Part shown: positions 46,662 through 56,052 of the stretch, piece after piece
Layout of the letters: every line of letters starts with the position of its first letter
Position numbering within the stretch: position 1 is the first letter of the stretch
The notes under the pieces: model-generated
The model's database searches: none
Told to the model about the DNA's origin: nothing
What the model saw: only the letters and a program-made list of their open reading frames with translations
Position numbers and translations under genes: made by a program
Origin: Litorilinea aerophila
GTDB lineage: Bacteria > Chloroflexota > Anaerolineae > Caldilineales > Caldilineaceae
Length of the DNA: 64,000 nt
Assembly (NCBI RefSeq): GCF_006569185.2
Contig: NZ_VIGC02000010.1
Location: 141,670-205,669, forward strand
Direction: 5' to 3'

Positions 46662-47813
46662 TCACCCTGCCTGCACCGGAATCGTCAACTGAATGGTGAC
46701 CCCCTGGCCGGGTCCGGATTCGATGTGGAAAGTGCCCCCCACCAGGGCGACCCGTTCTTGCATGCCCAGGATGCCCAGTCCCCGGGCGCCGTTACTGCTC
46801 GCCAACAGCGCGTTCATGTCGAATCCGCAGCCGTTGTCGGCAATGACCACGGTGATGCCCTTTTCCCCGGCTTCCAGTTGGACGTCCACCCGGGTGGCCT
46901 GGGCATGGCGGGCTACGTTGGTCAGGGCCTCCTGCACCACCCGGTAGATGGTGGTCTCGATCTCGGCGGGCAGCCGTTTTTCGCCCAGGTTGCCAGCGTC
47001 CAGGTGGGCTTCCACCGGGCCCCGTTGGGTGTAGCGTTTCATGTACCAGCGCAGGGTGGGTACTAGCCCCAGGTCGTCCAGCATGGGGGGACGCAGGTCC
47101 AGGGAAAGTTCCCGGATCTGCTCCAACGTCCGGTCCGTCAACTCCATGGCTTCGGCCAATCGCTCCCGGACAAAGGAAGACGCCTGACCGGCCACCTCCT
47201 GTTCGATGGCCGTCAGGTTCATGCGGATGGCGGTCAGGGTCTGCCCCATGACGTCGTGGAGCTCCTGGGCCAGCTCCTTCCGTTCCTTCTCCTGGATCTC
47301 CGTCAGCTTGGTATTCAGGTGTTGGAGCTGTTCCCGCTGCTGGTTGACAGCTTCCAGCAAGCGGGCTTTTTCGAGCTGGCTGCGGGTCTCCAGGAGCTGG
47401 TTTTGCTCCTGCAGGCTGCGGGAGAGGTCGTGCAGGCGCAGGTGGGTGGTGATGCGGGCCAGCACTTCTTCCTGTTGCAGGGGCTTGGTGACATAGTCGA
47501 CGGCCCCCACCTCAAAGCCCCGCACCTTGTCAGCGGGGCTGGCCAGCGCCGTCATGAAGATCACCGGAATGTGACGGGTATCCGGGTTGGCCTGCAGCCG
47601 CCTGCACGTTTCGAAACCATCCATGCCCGGCATGACCACGTCCAGCAAAATGAGGCTGGGCGGGTCATAGGCCACCCGTTTGAGCGCCATCTCTCCGCTG
47701 CGGGCAATGCGCACCTTGAATCCGTACTGGGACAAGTAGTCAACGATCAACGACAGATTCAAGGGGGTGTCGTCCACAATCAGGATGCTGTAGTTGGAAG
47801 GGTTGAATTCCAT
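46662..47813 (-). CDS. Receiver-linked NarX/DesK-type histidine kinase
   Basis: 383 aa, soluble. An N-terminal receiver (SILIVDDTPLNLSLIVDYL; Asp in SLILLDVVMPGMDG; Lys in DYVTKPLQQEEV) is joined by a coiled coil (about residues 125-175) to a HisKA_3 domain with the His in ELAQELHDVMGQTLTAIRMNL, and a HATPase (VVQEALTNVARHAQA, VIADNGCGF, GLGILGMQERV). There is no membrane segment. The order receiver-then-kinase suggests it is itself controlled by phosphotransfer, perhaps from the HAMP kinase encoded downstream or through an HPt protein. Confidence 0.9.
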   Translation of the reverse strand: MEFNPSNYSILIVDDTPLNLSLIVDYLSQYGFKVRIARSGEMALKRVAYDPPSLILLDVVMPGMDGFETCRRLQANPDTRHIPVIFMTALASPADKVRGFEVGAVDYVTKPLQQEEVLARITTHLRLHDLSRSLQEQNQLLETRSQLEKARLLEAVNQQREQLQHLNTKLTEIQEKERKELAQELHDVMGQTLTAIRMNLTAIEQEVAGQASSFVRERLAEAMELTDRTLEQIRELSLDLRPPMLDDLGLVPTLRWYMKRYTQRGPVEAHLDAGNLGEKRLPAEIETTIYRVVQEALTNVARHAQATRVDVQLEAGEKGITVVIADNGCGFDMNALLASSNGARGLGILGMQERVALVGGTFHIESGPGQGVTIQLTIPVQAG

Positions 47814-47852
47814 GGCGCATCAACGGACCTGTACCTTGCCTACGTTCCTTGT

Positions 47853-48881
47853 CTACGTTCCTGAAGTGTGCTGGGGATCCACGTGCACCTTCAGGGTTTC
47901 ACCCCGCAGGAACTGATGGAAGCCCTGGTCGAACTCGGCCAGGGGCAGCGTATGGCTGATCAGTGGGCGCACATCCACCACGCCCGTGTCCAGCCAGGCG
48001 ATGGCCTCCTGGAAGGTGTAGCAGAGGGCGAAGCTGCCCAGGATGTGCCAGTCGTTGCGGAAGATCTCGTAGGGCGAAACCTGGATCTGGGCCCCTATGG
48101 GCGCCACGCCGAACATCAACATCTGTCCCCGGGGCCGCAGGTAGCGGAAGGCCTGCTGGATCACCGCGGGGACGCCGGTGGCGTCCACCACCAGCCCAAA
48201 CCCGTAGGGCTGGAGCTCCCGGAGCTGTTCCGGCAGGTCCGGCCCGGCTTCCAGGGTGACGTTGGCGCCCAACTGGGCAGCCAGGGCCAGGCGCTCCGGC
48301 TGCTTATCCACAACCACGATGCTCCCCGCGCCCCGGTGGCGCAGGCTCTGCAACAGCAACAGCCCGATGGGCCCCACGCCGAAGAGCAGCACAGGTTCGG
48401 CCGGGGGGAATTGCAGGCGCTTCATGCCGTAGACGACGCAGGCCAGGGGCTCGATGAAGGCCATCTGCCCGTCGTCCAGGCTATCTGGCACCAGGTAACA
48501 GGCCCGTGCGGGGGCCGCCACATACTCGGCAAATGCCCCGGGCCGGGTGACCCCGATGGCCTCCAGGTTGCGGCAGTGGTTGGCCTGTTCTCGCCGGCAG
48601 AACTCGCAGTAGCCGCAGTAGAGGTTGGGATCCACGGCCACCCGGTCGCCTACCTTCACGCCCGTCTTGACCTGGCTGCCCACCTCCACCACCACGCCGC
48701 CAAATTCGTGGCCGGGGATAAGGGGGAACTGGGACATGTACTCGTTGCGATAGATGTGGATGTCCGTACCGCAGATGCCGGCCCTGGTCACCTGGATGAT
48801 CACATCCTCGGGGCCACAGGTGGGGTCATCCACTTCTTCCAGGCGGATAGCCTCGGGGCCGGGGAAGAGAACTGCTTTCAT
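47853..48881 (-). CDS. Zinc-dependent medium-chain dehydrogenase, polyol/threonine type
   Basis: 342 aa. Oxidises an alcohol on a sugar or polyol with NAD(P). Catalytic zinc residues in [15 protein letters not shown] and PGHEFGGVV; structural zinc [15 protein letters not shown]; Rossmann motif [18 protein letters not shown] 48881 follows AAAGGAC; a frame open to 48989 is encoded by the palindromic element and is rejected. It lies behind the two ABC permeases on the same strand, so it probably acts on the imported sugar alcohol. The precise substrate is unknown. Confidence 0.85.
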   Translation of the reverse strand: MKAVLFPGPEAIRLEEVDDPTCGPEDVIIQVTRAGICGTDIHIYRNEYMSQFPLIPGHEFGGVVVEVGSQVKTGVKVGDRVAVDPNLYCGYCEFCRREQANHCRNLEAIGVTRPGAFAEYVAAPARACYLVPDSLDDGQMAFIEPLACVVYGMKRLQFPPAEPVLLFGVGPIGLLLLQSLRHRGAGSIVVVDKQPERLALAAQLGANVTLEAGPDLPEQLRELQPYGFGLVVDATGVPAVIQQAFRYLRPRGQMLMFGVAPIGAQIQVSPYEIFRNDWHILGSFALCYTFQEAIAWLDTGVVDVRPLISHTLPLAEFDQGFHQFLRGETLKVHVDPQHTSGT

Positions 48882-48899
48882 GGTGGAAGCGTCCTTTCT

Positions 48900-49012
48900 A
48901 GGGGGTGATTGGGGGATTGGGAGAATGGGTGTTGAGCGCTGGTGCGCCGCCCACTCTCCAATCTCGACCCGCCAATCTCCATTCCCCAATCTTCAATCTT
49001 CAATCTCCAACC
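48900..49012. repeat. Heptamer palindromic element, copy 3
   Basis: The left arm (48901-48930) contains GATTGGGGGATTGGGAGAAT; the right arm (48953-49012) contains AATCTCC, ATTCCCC, AATCTTC, AATCTTC, AATCTCC in tandem. Inverted relative to each other, as in copies 1 and 2. It lies between the permease and dehydrogenase genes. Confidence 0.78.
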
Positions 49013-49836
49013 TATTTCACCGCGCCCAGGGTCAGGCCGGCCACCAGCTGGCGTTGGGTGGCCCACCCTGCCGCGATCACCGGGAGGACGGTGGCCGTGG
49101 CCGCAGCGGACATCTTTGCCACAAAGAGATCGCCCTGGGCGGCTTTGAAGCTGGCAATGTAGACCGAGAGCGGCGAGGCCTGGCGTGTGGTGAGATTCAC
49201 CGCCAGGAAGAACTCGTTCCAGGTAAAAATAAAGCAGAGCAGGACGGTGGCCGCCAGGCCCGGAAGCAAGAGGGGGAGCAACACATGGGTGAACTCCTGC
49301 AGCAGGTTGGCGCCATCCAGGCGGGCCGCCTCGAGAATGCCGTAGGGCACCTCCAGCATGAACGAGCGTATCATCCACACCACCAGGGGAAAGTTCATGC
49401 CGGCATAGACCACGATCATGCCCAGGTAGGTGTCCAGCCAGTGGATATCCCGGAAGATCACGTAGAGGGGGACGATCACCCCGGCGGGAGGCAACATGCG
49501 GGTGGACATGATCCACAACATGGTACCATTGGTTCGCCGGGTTGGGTAGTAGGCCATCGCGTAGGCGGCGGGAACCCCCAAAACCAGGGCCAGCAGTGTG
49601 GCCAACAGGGTGATGACCAGGGTATTCCACAGGAATTCCAGGTACGGCGAGGCCGTGAACGCCACCATGTAATTTTCCAGGGTCGGGGCGACGAAAATCC
49701 GGGGTGGCACCACCAGGGCCAGCTGTTCTGGCTTGAAGGAGGTCAGCACCATCCACAGGATGGGAAAGAATATGAGCAGGGTCAGAAGATAGGTCAGCCC
49801 GGTGAGGACCGCGCCGGAAAGTGGTAGCCGTTTCAT
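49012..49836 (-). CDS. Sugar ABC transporter permease (MalG type)
   Basis: 274 aa, six membrane segments. The EAA loop is PYGILEAARLDGANLLQEFTHVLLPLLLPGL. Near the N-terminus are LLTLLIFFPILWMVLTSFKPE. ATG 49836 has AGGAGG 10 nt upstream; a GTG at 49845 would overlap the previous stop by 4 nt but is too close to that ribosome site. It pairs with the 49842 gene product. The palindromic element follows its stop codon. Confidence 0.9.
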   Translation of the reverse strand: MKRLPLSGAVLTGLTYLLTLLIFFPILWMVLTSFKPEQLALVVPPRIFVAPTLENYMVAFTASPYLEFLWNTLVITLLATLLALVLGVPAAYAMAYYPTRRTNGTMLWIMSTRMLPPAGVIVPLYVIFRDIHWLDTYLGMIVVYAGMNFPLVVWMIRSFMLEVPYGILEAARLDGANLLQEFTHVLLPLLLPGLAATVLLCFIFTWNEFFLAVNLTTRQASPLSVYIASFKAAQGDLFVAKMSAAATATVLPVIAAGWATQRQLVAGLTLGAVK

Positions 49837-49841
49837 GGGGT

Positions 49842-50720
49842 TCACGCCTCCTGTTCACTCTGACTGCCGATGACCCGCAGGAAAATCAGGACCAGGATAT
49901 TAGCCAGGATCACGGCAAAGACGCCGTAGGCGCTGGCCCGGCCCACATTCCAGCGGGAGAAGGCCTCCAGAAAAATCTGATACGGCAGGTTCGTGGTGGC
50001 GATGCCGGGGCCACCCGATGTGGTCACAAAAATGACGCCGAAGACGTTGAGAATGAAAATCGTCTCCAGAAGCAGGGCGATCTCGATGAAGCGCTGCAGA
50101 TGGGGGAGGATCATGTAGCGGAACATGGTCAGCCCCCCGGCTCCGTCCAGGCTGGCGGCCTCCAGAATGGATTCTGGCATGGACTGCAGCCCGGCCAACA
50201 AGATCAACATCACAAAGGGGGTCCACTGCCACGAGACGATGAGGATGATGGTTTGCATGGGGTACTGGGCAATCAGGTCGATGGCAGGCAGACCCAGCAG
50301 GCTCACCACATACGCCGACAGGCCGAAGACTGGATCGAGCAATATATTTTTCCAGAGGACTGCTGTCACCACGGGCATGATCAGGAAGGGTGAGATCAGC
50401 AGGGTGCGGACCAGCCCCCGCCCTGGGAAGGGCCGATTGAGGAGCAGGGCCAGGATCATGCCCAGTACCAGTGTAATCACCACCACCGAAAGGGTCAAGA
50501 CGACTGTGTTGGCCAGTACGGTGTAGAACTCCCTGTTGCTCAGAATGCGGCTGAAATTGCGCAACCCCACAAACACATCACTATCTGGGCGCAGCAAATT
50601 CCATCCGCGCAGGCTGTAGTACAGGGTCAACACAAAGGGTATCTGGGTTACGATGACCAGAAAGAGAATTCCGGGCGCCGAAAGCCATTTGCGGCCTTCA
50701 TGGGCCGATTGTTTCGCCAC
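49842..50720 (-). CDS. Sugar ABC transporter permease (MalF type)
   Basis: 292 aa. Opening WLSAPGILFLVIVTQIPFVLTLYYSLRGWNL is typical of CUT1 permeases, with about six spans and the EAA loop ESILEAASLDGAGGLTMFRYMILPHL. Start codon GTG at 50720, with GGGAGGTG 6 nt upstream. Translationally close-coupled to the following permease. Again no ATPase gene accompanies the locus. Confidence 0.9.
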   Translation of the reverse strand: MAKQSAHEGRKWLSAPGILFLVIVTQIPFVLTLYYSLRGWNLLRPDSDVFVGLRNFSRILSNREFYTVLANTVVLTLSVVVITLVLGMILALLLNRPFPGRGLVRTLLISPFLIMPVVTAVLWKNILLDPVFGLSAYVVSLLGLPAIDLIAQYPMQTIILIVSWQWTPFVMLILLAGLQSMPESILEAASLDGAGGLTMFRYMILPHLQRFIEIALLLETIFILNVFGVIFVTTSGGPGIATTNLPYQIFLEAFSRWNVGRASAYGVFAVILANILVLIFLRVIGSQSEQEA

Positions 50721-50950
50721 AAGACACCTCCCAAAGGTTCAACGGCGGTTCGTCCAACTCAACAGCCCTCTGCCCGGTCTTACCACCGGAGGCAGGACCG
50801 CCGAATTCCTGCCGTGAGATGGACGCTGTTGTTTACTTCTTTTGTGCCGTTTCTATGTACTGTCTCTGTCTCTTGCGCTGTGCGTCGCTTTTGGACAGGA
50901 CGGGGGAAGGGGGCGAGCCTCACGACCCGCCCCCACGTTCCTGGCCAGGG

Positions 50951-52375
50951 CTACTGGATGTAACCCGCGTCCTGCATGGCCTGGAGCGTCGCTTCCTGGG
51001 CTTTCTGCAGGGCTTCCTCCACACTGGTGCGGCCGGACAGAGCCTCCGCGATGTACTGGGAGACATCGGTCCCGATCCCCTGGAACTCCGGAATGGCCAC
51101 GTATTGGATACCCGTGTACGGAACCGGATCCCGGGTGGCATCCTTGGGGTTGGCCGAGAGGATGGACTTCAGCACCAGCTCGGCAAAGGGGGCGGCCTCC
51201 AGGTACTCCTGCCGCTCGTAGGTGGACTTGCGGGTGCCAGGGGGCACAGCCGCCCAGCCCTTCTCCGCGGCGACCAGCTCGATGTAGTCCTTGCTGGTGG
51301 CCCAGGTGATGAACTGTAACGCTTCAGCCGGATGGGCAGCGGTGGAGGGGATGGCCAGGGCCCAGGACCAGAGCCAGGCGTTGCCCTTGGGCACGGGACC
51401 CACCGGGGCCAGCGCATAGGCCATATTCGGGCCAACTTCCGAGTTGGCCAGGAAGCCCGCGGCCACCGTCGCGTCCACCCAGATGGCGGCCTGTCCCTGG
51501 GACATGAGGTTCAGGGCTTCGGTAAAGCCGATGCCGGTGACGCCCGGGGCGCCGCAGTCGAGCATCAGGTCCCGGTAGAAGGTGACCGCCTGGATCCACT
51601 CGGGGCTGGTGAGCTGGGGATTCCAGTCCATGTCGAACCAGCGGCCGCCGAAGGTGTTGACCACGGTGGTCAGGGGCGCCATCACCTGGCCCCAGCCGGG
51701 CAGGCCGCGCAGGACGATGCCGTACCGGCCGTTATCCGGGTCGTGGATGGCGCAGGCGAATTCCCGAATCTGTTCCCAGGTGGGCTGCTCGGGCATCTCC
51801 AGGCCGGCTTCGTCGAACATGGCTTTGTTGTACATGGTGAAGCTGGACTCGGCGTAGAAGGGCAGAGCGTAGAGCGTCCCTTCGTTGGAGAGGCCTTCCC
51901 GCACCGCGGGCAGCAGGTCATCCAGGTCGTAGTTGGGCTGGACTTGGTCGGGATACTGGGACATGAGGTCGTCGATGGAGTGGATCCAGCCGTTGGCCCC
52001 CCAGATGGGCACTTCGAAGGTACCCACGGTCACCACGTCAAAGGACGCCGCGCCGGTGGCCGTGTCCGTGGTCACCCGGGCCCGCAGCTCGTTTTCCGGC
52101 AGCACGACCCATTCCAACTTGATGTTGGGGTGGGCGGATTCGAAGCGATCGGACAGGCTTTCCATGACCTTCATGTCCGGGTTGTTGACTGTGGCAATGG
52201 TCAGGGTGACCGTTTCCCCCTGGGCCTCGGACGTGGATGCCGCCTCCCCGCCGCCTGTAGCCGGCGCCGATTCGGTCGTGCTCTGGGAGCCCGACGATGG
52301 GCAGGCTGCCAGGACCATGGCCAGGGTCAGCAGCAGGCTCATAAACAACAGGATACGGTGCTTGGGTACTTGCAT
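50951..52375 (-). CDS. Sugar ABC transporter substrate-binding lipoprotein
   Basis: 474 aa. Signal peptide ILLFMSLLLTLAMVLAAC with the lipidated Cys at about residue 25, then a Ser/Gly/Glu linker. Mature chain: VTLTIATVNNPDMKVMESLSDRFE, LYALPFYAESSFTMYNKAMFDEAGLEMPEQPTWEQI, and NAWLWSWALAIPSTAAHPAEALQFITWAT. AAAGGAGA 6 nt upstream of the ATG. It heads the operon with two permeases and the polyol-type dehydrogenase; sorbitol- or mannitol-binding proteins look like this, but the ligand is unproven. Confidence 0.88.
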   Translation of the reverse strand: MQVPKHRILLFMSLLLTLAMVLAACPSSGSQSTTESAPATGGGEAASTSEAQGETVTLTIATVNNPDMKVMESLSDRFESAHPNIKLEWVVLPENELRARVTTDTATGAASFDVVTVGTFEVPIWGANGWIHSIDDLMSQYPDQVQPNYDLDDLLPAVREGLSNEGTLYALPFYAESSFTMYNKAMFDEAGLEMPEQPTWEQIREFACAIHDPDNGRYGIVLRGLPGWGQVMAPLTTVVNTFGGRWFDMDWNPQLTSPEWIQAVTFYRDLMLDCGAPGVTGIGFTEALNLMSQGQAAIWVDATVAAGFLANSEVGPNMAYALAPVGPVPKGNAWLWSWALAIPSTAAHPAEALQFITWATSKDYIELVAAEKGWAAVPPGTRKSTYERQEYLEAAPFAELVLKSILSANPKDATRDPVPYTGIQYVAIPEFQGIGTDVSQYIAEALSGRTSVEEALQKAQEATLQAMQDAGYIQ

Positions 52376-52703
52376 GGATCTCTCCTTTTGGACTCATCTT
52401 GCATGGGAAACATGCACTGTAAACAAACGAACGTGCCCCAAACCAGGGCCAGGCATGGCCAACACCCATGTGGGCCCATGCCATGGGTGCAGCCTCTGCG
52501 GATGGGGCCTTTGGCCGGGAAGGTGTTCCCAGCGGCTGGCTGTCTCCACTGCGCCTGACTTGTGAGGGACGTTCTGGTGGTCACCTCCATCCTAGGCGAT
52601 TCAGGGGCGCCCGTCTATTGGCAAAGTCTTTATAAATGGGGTAAAAATGGTTTAGATGTCGGCATGGACCATTTGACTTCTGTTCCAGGGGGTAGTCTCC
52701 GAG
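52376..52703. other. Divergent intergenic region, no gene
   Basis: About 330 nt between the binding-protein gene (minus) and the MEMO-family gene (plus). An AT-rich stretch at 52615-52660 (TTGGCA, then TAAAAA 18 nt on) may be a weak plus-strand promoter. Nothing else is supported. Confidence 0.4.
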
Positions 52704-53936
52704 ATGCACACGACCGCTGCTTCGTTGCCCAAACTGCGTCCGGTGGACGTACGGCTCCATCGGGTATCTGGCGAAATCTTCCTCCTCCTGCGCGATCCTT
52801 TACAACTCAGCGACAAAACCGTCCTGCTCCCTCAGCTCATGGGGGCGGTGCTCGCCTACTGCGACGGCACCCGCACCGTCGAGCAGATCGCCACCGCCTT
52901 TTCCCTGCGCTCTGGAATCTTCTTGTCCCCGGACCTGGTGAACTCGATGCTATCAAAGCTGGACGAAGCCTGCCTGCTGGACAATGAGCGGGCTGCCGAG
53001 GCCCGCCGCCAGGCGCTGGCTGCCTACTACCAGGGTCCCTGCCGGCCCTCCCTGCTGGCCGGTTCTGGCTATCCGGATGAGCCCGAGGCGCTTCACGAAT
53101 TCCTGGAGGGCTACCTGGCCCAGGTTCCTCCAGAACGACGGGAACCGCCCGCTACCGGGGAGGTGGTGGGGCTCCTGAGTCCCCACATTGACTATCCCCG
53201 GGGCGGGGCCGTCTATGCCCAGGTCTGGCAGCCCGCAGCCCGGGCCGTACAGGAGGCCGACCTGGCCATCCTCATCGGCACCGACCACTACGGGGATGAT
53301 CCCTTCACCCTGACCCGCCAGAACTATGCCACTCCCTACGGCATTCTGCCCACGGACCAGGAGGCGGTGAATGCCCTGGCCCAGGCCATCGGCGAGGAGG
53401 CAGCCTTTGCCGGCGAACTGCGCCATCGGGGTGAGCACTCCCTGGAGCTGGTGGCCGTCTGGCTGCACCACATGCGCCGCCGCCAGCCCTGTCCGGTCAT
53501 CCCCATGCTGGTCGGCTCCCTCTACCGCTTTTTCACTGACGGTGCCACGCCCGAAGACGACCCGCTTCTCAACCGGGTGTTGGACACCCTGCGCCAGGTG
53601 ACGGCAGGTCGGCGGGTGGTGGTGGTGGCATCGGGCGATATGGCCCATGTGGGGCCTGCGTTCGGTGGCCGCCCCCTGAACCTGGCCATCCGGGCTCGGG
53701 TGCGGGCAGCCGATGAGGAGCTGATCCAGCATGTGGCCCAGGGGGATCCGGCGGGCTTCTTCGCCGCCATCAAGCGGGTGCGCAACAGCTACAACGTCTG
53801 TGGCGTCACCCCCATCTACCTGACCCTGCGGCTTCTGGGCCGGGTGACCGGAGCCCTGTGCGGCTATGCCTCCTGCCCGGCCGATGCCAATGACCAATCC
53901 GCGGTGACCATCTGTGGGATGTTGTTTCAACGCTGA
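52704..53936 (+). CDS. MEMO-family protein (AmmeMemoRadiSam protein B) with N-terminal PqqD-like domain
   Basis: 410 aa. Residues of about 145-410 form the MEMO fold, related to class III extradiol dioxygenases: LLSPHIDYPRGGAVYA, LIGTDHYGDDPFTLTRQNYATPYG, HSLELVAVWLHHM, VIPMLVGSLY and VVVASGDMAHVGPAFGG provide the His/Asp set. Residues 1-100 (LHRVSGEIFLLLRDPLQLSDKTVLLPQ ... LDEACLLDN) look like a small winged-helix or PqqD-like domain. The family often sits with an AMMECR1 protein and a radical SAM enzyme; neither is here. Function unknown, possibly copper or redox related. Confidence 0.8.
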   Translation: MHTTAASLPKLRPVDVRLHRVSGEIFLLLRDPLQLSDKTVLLPQLMGAVLAYCDGTRTVEQIATAFSLRSGIFLSPDLVNSMLSKLDEACLLDNERAAEARRQALAAYYQGPCRPSLLAGSGYPDEPEALHEFLEGYLAQVPPERREPPATGEVVGLLSPHIDYPRGGAVYAQVWQPAARAVQEADLAILIGTDHYGDDPFTLTRQNYATPYGILPTDQEAVNALAQAIGEEAAFAGELRHRGEHSLELVAVWLHHMRRRQPCPVIPMLVGSLYRFFTDGATPEDDPLLNRVLDTLRQVTAGRRVVVVASGDMAHVGPAFGGRPLNLAIRARVRAADEELIQHVAQGDPAGFFAAIKRVRNSYNVCGVTPIYLTLRLLGRVTGALCGYASCPADANDQSAVTICGMLFQR

Positions 53937-54006
53937 GCCTCCCTGGGCTTTCTCCACGCCCTTTGGGACTCTGCGGTAAGAGTTCGCTTCGATTGAGACT
54001 CGAGTC

Positions 54007-55956
54007 ATGCCCCATCCGCCCGATTCCCCGGCAGGCGAAGAGCATCGTCCATGGTACCGACTGCGCCTCTTTCACCTGCCTCCCCTCCTGATCGCCCTCT
54101 GTGCAGCCCTGCTCCTGGGTATGGCAGGCGGCGCGGATTGCCAGTCGCCAGTTCCCTGGGCCTTCACCTTTCTGAGGCTGGTGCCGGTGTGGCTGCGGTG
54201 GAGCCTGGGCGCGCTGGTGCTCCTCGCGGCCCTGCCGGTCGCCTGGCGGTGGCCACGGGCGTGGTCGGCCCGGGGGGCCTCGCGGGGGTGGCCCGGTGGC
54301 CGGGTCGGGCAGGCGCTGGCTCTCGCTGTTTCTCTCTGCCTATTTTGGTGGCTTCGGGAGCGGACCTGGCACGGGGATGCCCTCTACAAGCTGGCGCTGT
54401 TGCGGGCTGTGCCGCTGGTCGAAAATCCCTACGTCTGGAAGGAACCCCTGGACAGCCTGCTGGAGTATGGGATGACGGCTGCCGTGGCTCCGTGGGGCGG
54501 GGGTCCGGAGGTGGCCATCGCACTGCTGAGCGTGGCGGCCGGGGGCGTTTACCTGGCCTCCTGTTGGGCGGTCACGGGATGGCTGGCCCGGGGCTGGGAT
54601 CGGGGGCGGCTGCTGGTGGCGCTCCTGGCCAGCGGTAGCACCCTGCTCTGGTTCGGCCATGTGGAGAACTATAGCTGGTCCACGGCCCTGGCCTTTGCCA
54701 CCGTCGCCCTGGCCCTGGGCCATCTGGACGGCCGGCTGCCCCTGTGGCCGGTGGGTCTGGTCGCTGGCGCGGCCGTCAGCTTTCATCCCCAGGCTGCCTT
54801 CATCCTGCCTGGGCTGGCCCTCCTCTTGCGGCGGGAGCGCTGGCCGCACCAGGTGACGACCCTGGCTTTGACCGGCGCCATCTTCCCCCTGTTGACCTGC
54901 TTCCTGTTGCTGGCGCTGGGAGTGCCCTGGCCGATGGTCACCGGCGGTGGCTTTGCCGGCGATCCCCAGCTCTTCTGGACGCCGGCCCAGGCCCTGGCGC
55001 CTGACCAGCTGGCCGATGCTGTGCAGAACCTCTGGCTGGTGGTGCCCCTCTGGCCCCTGTGGTTTGCGGCCATTCTGGCCGGGCTGGGCAGGCCGCCCCG
55101 CTGGCGTGAACAATCCTTTGCCCTGCTTGCCGGCGTGGGCCTGGGCCTGTTGGTCTATTTCTTCGCCTTTCAGAATGACCTGCCCCGCTGGCGGGATTGG
55201 GATCTTTTTGCCATCGTGGGGCCGCCCCTGGCCCTGTGGGGAGGCTATGCCTGGCTACGGCTGGAGGCGCGGGCACCCTCGCCCGGGGCGGTGGCCAGCC
55301 TGCGACGCAGCCTGAACGTGGCGCTCCTCTTTGCTGCCGCCTATACGGCCTGCTGGATCGGCGTCAACCACACCTACACCCTGGTGCAGCCGGATCCCAA
55401 CGCCCGGGCACACCTGCTCCCCTACCGCCTGTTGGACCTGACCGAGCTGATGCCCCAGGCCCGGGTCACGCCGGACACCCCCATCTGCGACGAGGCCGAG
55501 GGGTGCGAGCGGGTGGCGTTGACCACCTTCGTCATGCCCCAGAACGGCGACGCCCGTCCCACCCTCTTTGCCCATGCGCCCGCCGCGGTGGTATTTCCCC
55601 TCTCGCTGCCCGATGAGCCTACCTTTCTCTGGCTGAGCCCTGCGCTGGATCCCCAGGCCTGGGATTGGGGCGGGGATGGCGTGACCTTCGTGGTGAAGGT
55701 ACGGCGGGGTGGCACAGAGGAGACCCTGTGGCAGCGCCATGTCAGCCCCCAGGTGGCATCCGACCGGGCCTGGCTTCAGGCCCTGGTGCCCCTGGACGCC
55801 TACCGCGGGCAAGCGGTGGAACTGGTGCTGGTGACCGACCCGGGGCCGGCCGGCGACAGCAGCGCGGATCGGGCCGGCTGGGGCATGCCCTGGCTCATGC
55901 GGGGGACGGTGTACACGCCGGCTTCCGTCGCCTGCCCGGACGTTCCCGGGAGTTAG
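54007..55956 (+). CDS. Polytopic membrane protein of unknown function
   Basis: 649 aa. About ten hydrophobic segments lie between residues 20 and 460, including LIALCAALLLGMAGG, LALAVSLCLFWWL and GVGLGLLVYFFAF, after a short polar N-terminus. A loop near residue 120 (RTWHGDALYKLALLRA) carries an acidic residue in the place where lipid-linked sugar transferases have one, which hints at a GT-C-like enzyme, but I see no decisive motif. The last 180 residues are soluble, perhaps a beta-sandwich. Followed by a hairpin and a convergent gene. Confidence 0.65.
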   Translation: MPHPPDSPAGEEHRPWYRLRLFHLPPLLIALCAALLLGMAGGADCQSPVPWAFTFLRLVPVWLRWSLGALVLLAALPVAWRWPRAWSARGASRGWPGGRVGQALALAVSLCLFWWLRERTWHGDALYKLALLRAVPLVENPYVWKEPLDSLLEYGMTAAVAPWGGGPEVAIALLSVAAGGVYLASCWAVTGWLARGWDRGRLLVALLASGSTLLWFGHVENYSWSTALAFATVALALGHLDGRLPLWPVGLVAGAAVSFHPQAAFILPGLALLLRRERWPHQVTTLALTGAIFPLLTCFLLLALGVPWPMVTGGGFAGDPQLFWTPAQALAPDQLADAVQNLWLVVPLWPLWFAAILAGLGRPPRWREQSFALLAGVGLGLLVYFFAFQNDLPRWRDWDLFAIVGPPLALWGGYAWLRLEARAPSPGAVASLRRSLNVALLFAAAYTACWIGVNHTYTLVQPDPNARAHLLPYRLLDLTELMPQARVTPDTPICDEAEGCERVALTTFVMPQNGDARPTLFAHAPAAVVFPLSLPDEPTFLWLSPALDPQAWDWGGDGVTFVVKVRRGGTEETLWQRHVSPQVASDRAWLQALVPLDAYRGQAVELVLVTDPGPAGDSSADRAGWGMPWLMRGTVYTPASVACPDVPGS

Positions 55957-56011
55957 GGAGCATCCGGGCGGTTGTCGCCCGATCCTGCCTCGATGCGGCG
56001 CTGTCTCGCCT

Positions 56012-56037
56012 GGGTCGGCATCCTCAGATGCCGACCC
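56012..56037. terminator. Hairpin between convergent genes
   Basis: A perfect 11-bp stem GGGTCGGCATC/GATGCCGACCC with loop CTCA. No T-run, so a weak or factor-assisted terminator for the genes at 54007 (plus) and 56053 (minus). Confidence 0.6.
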
Positions 56038-56052
56038 CCCGTGGGGACTCGG

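Noticed and set aside
48882..48989. N-terminal extension of the polyol-type dehydrogenase
   Set aside because: The extra codons are the heptamer palindrome; the ribosome site and the family start are at 48881.
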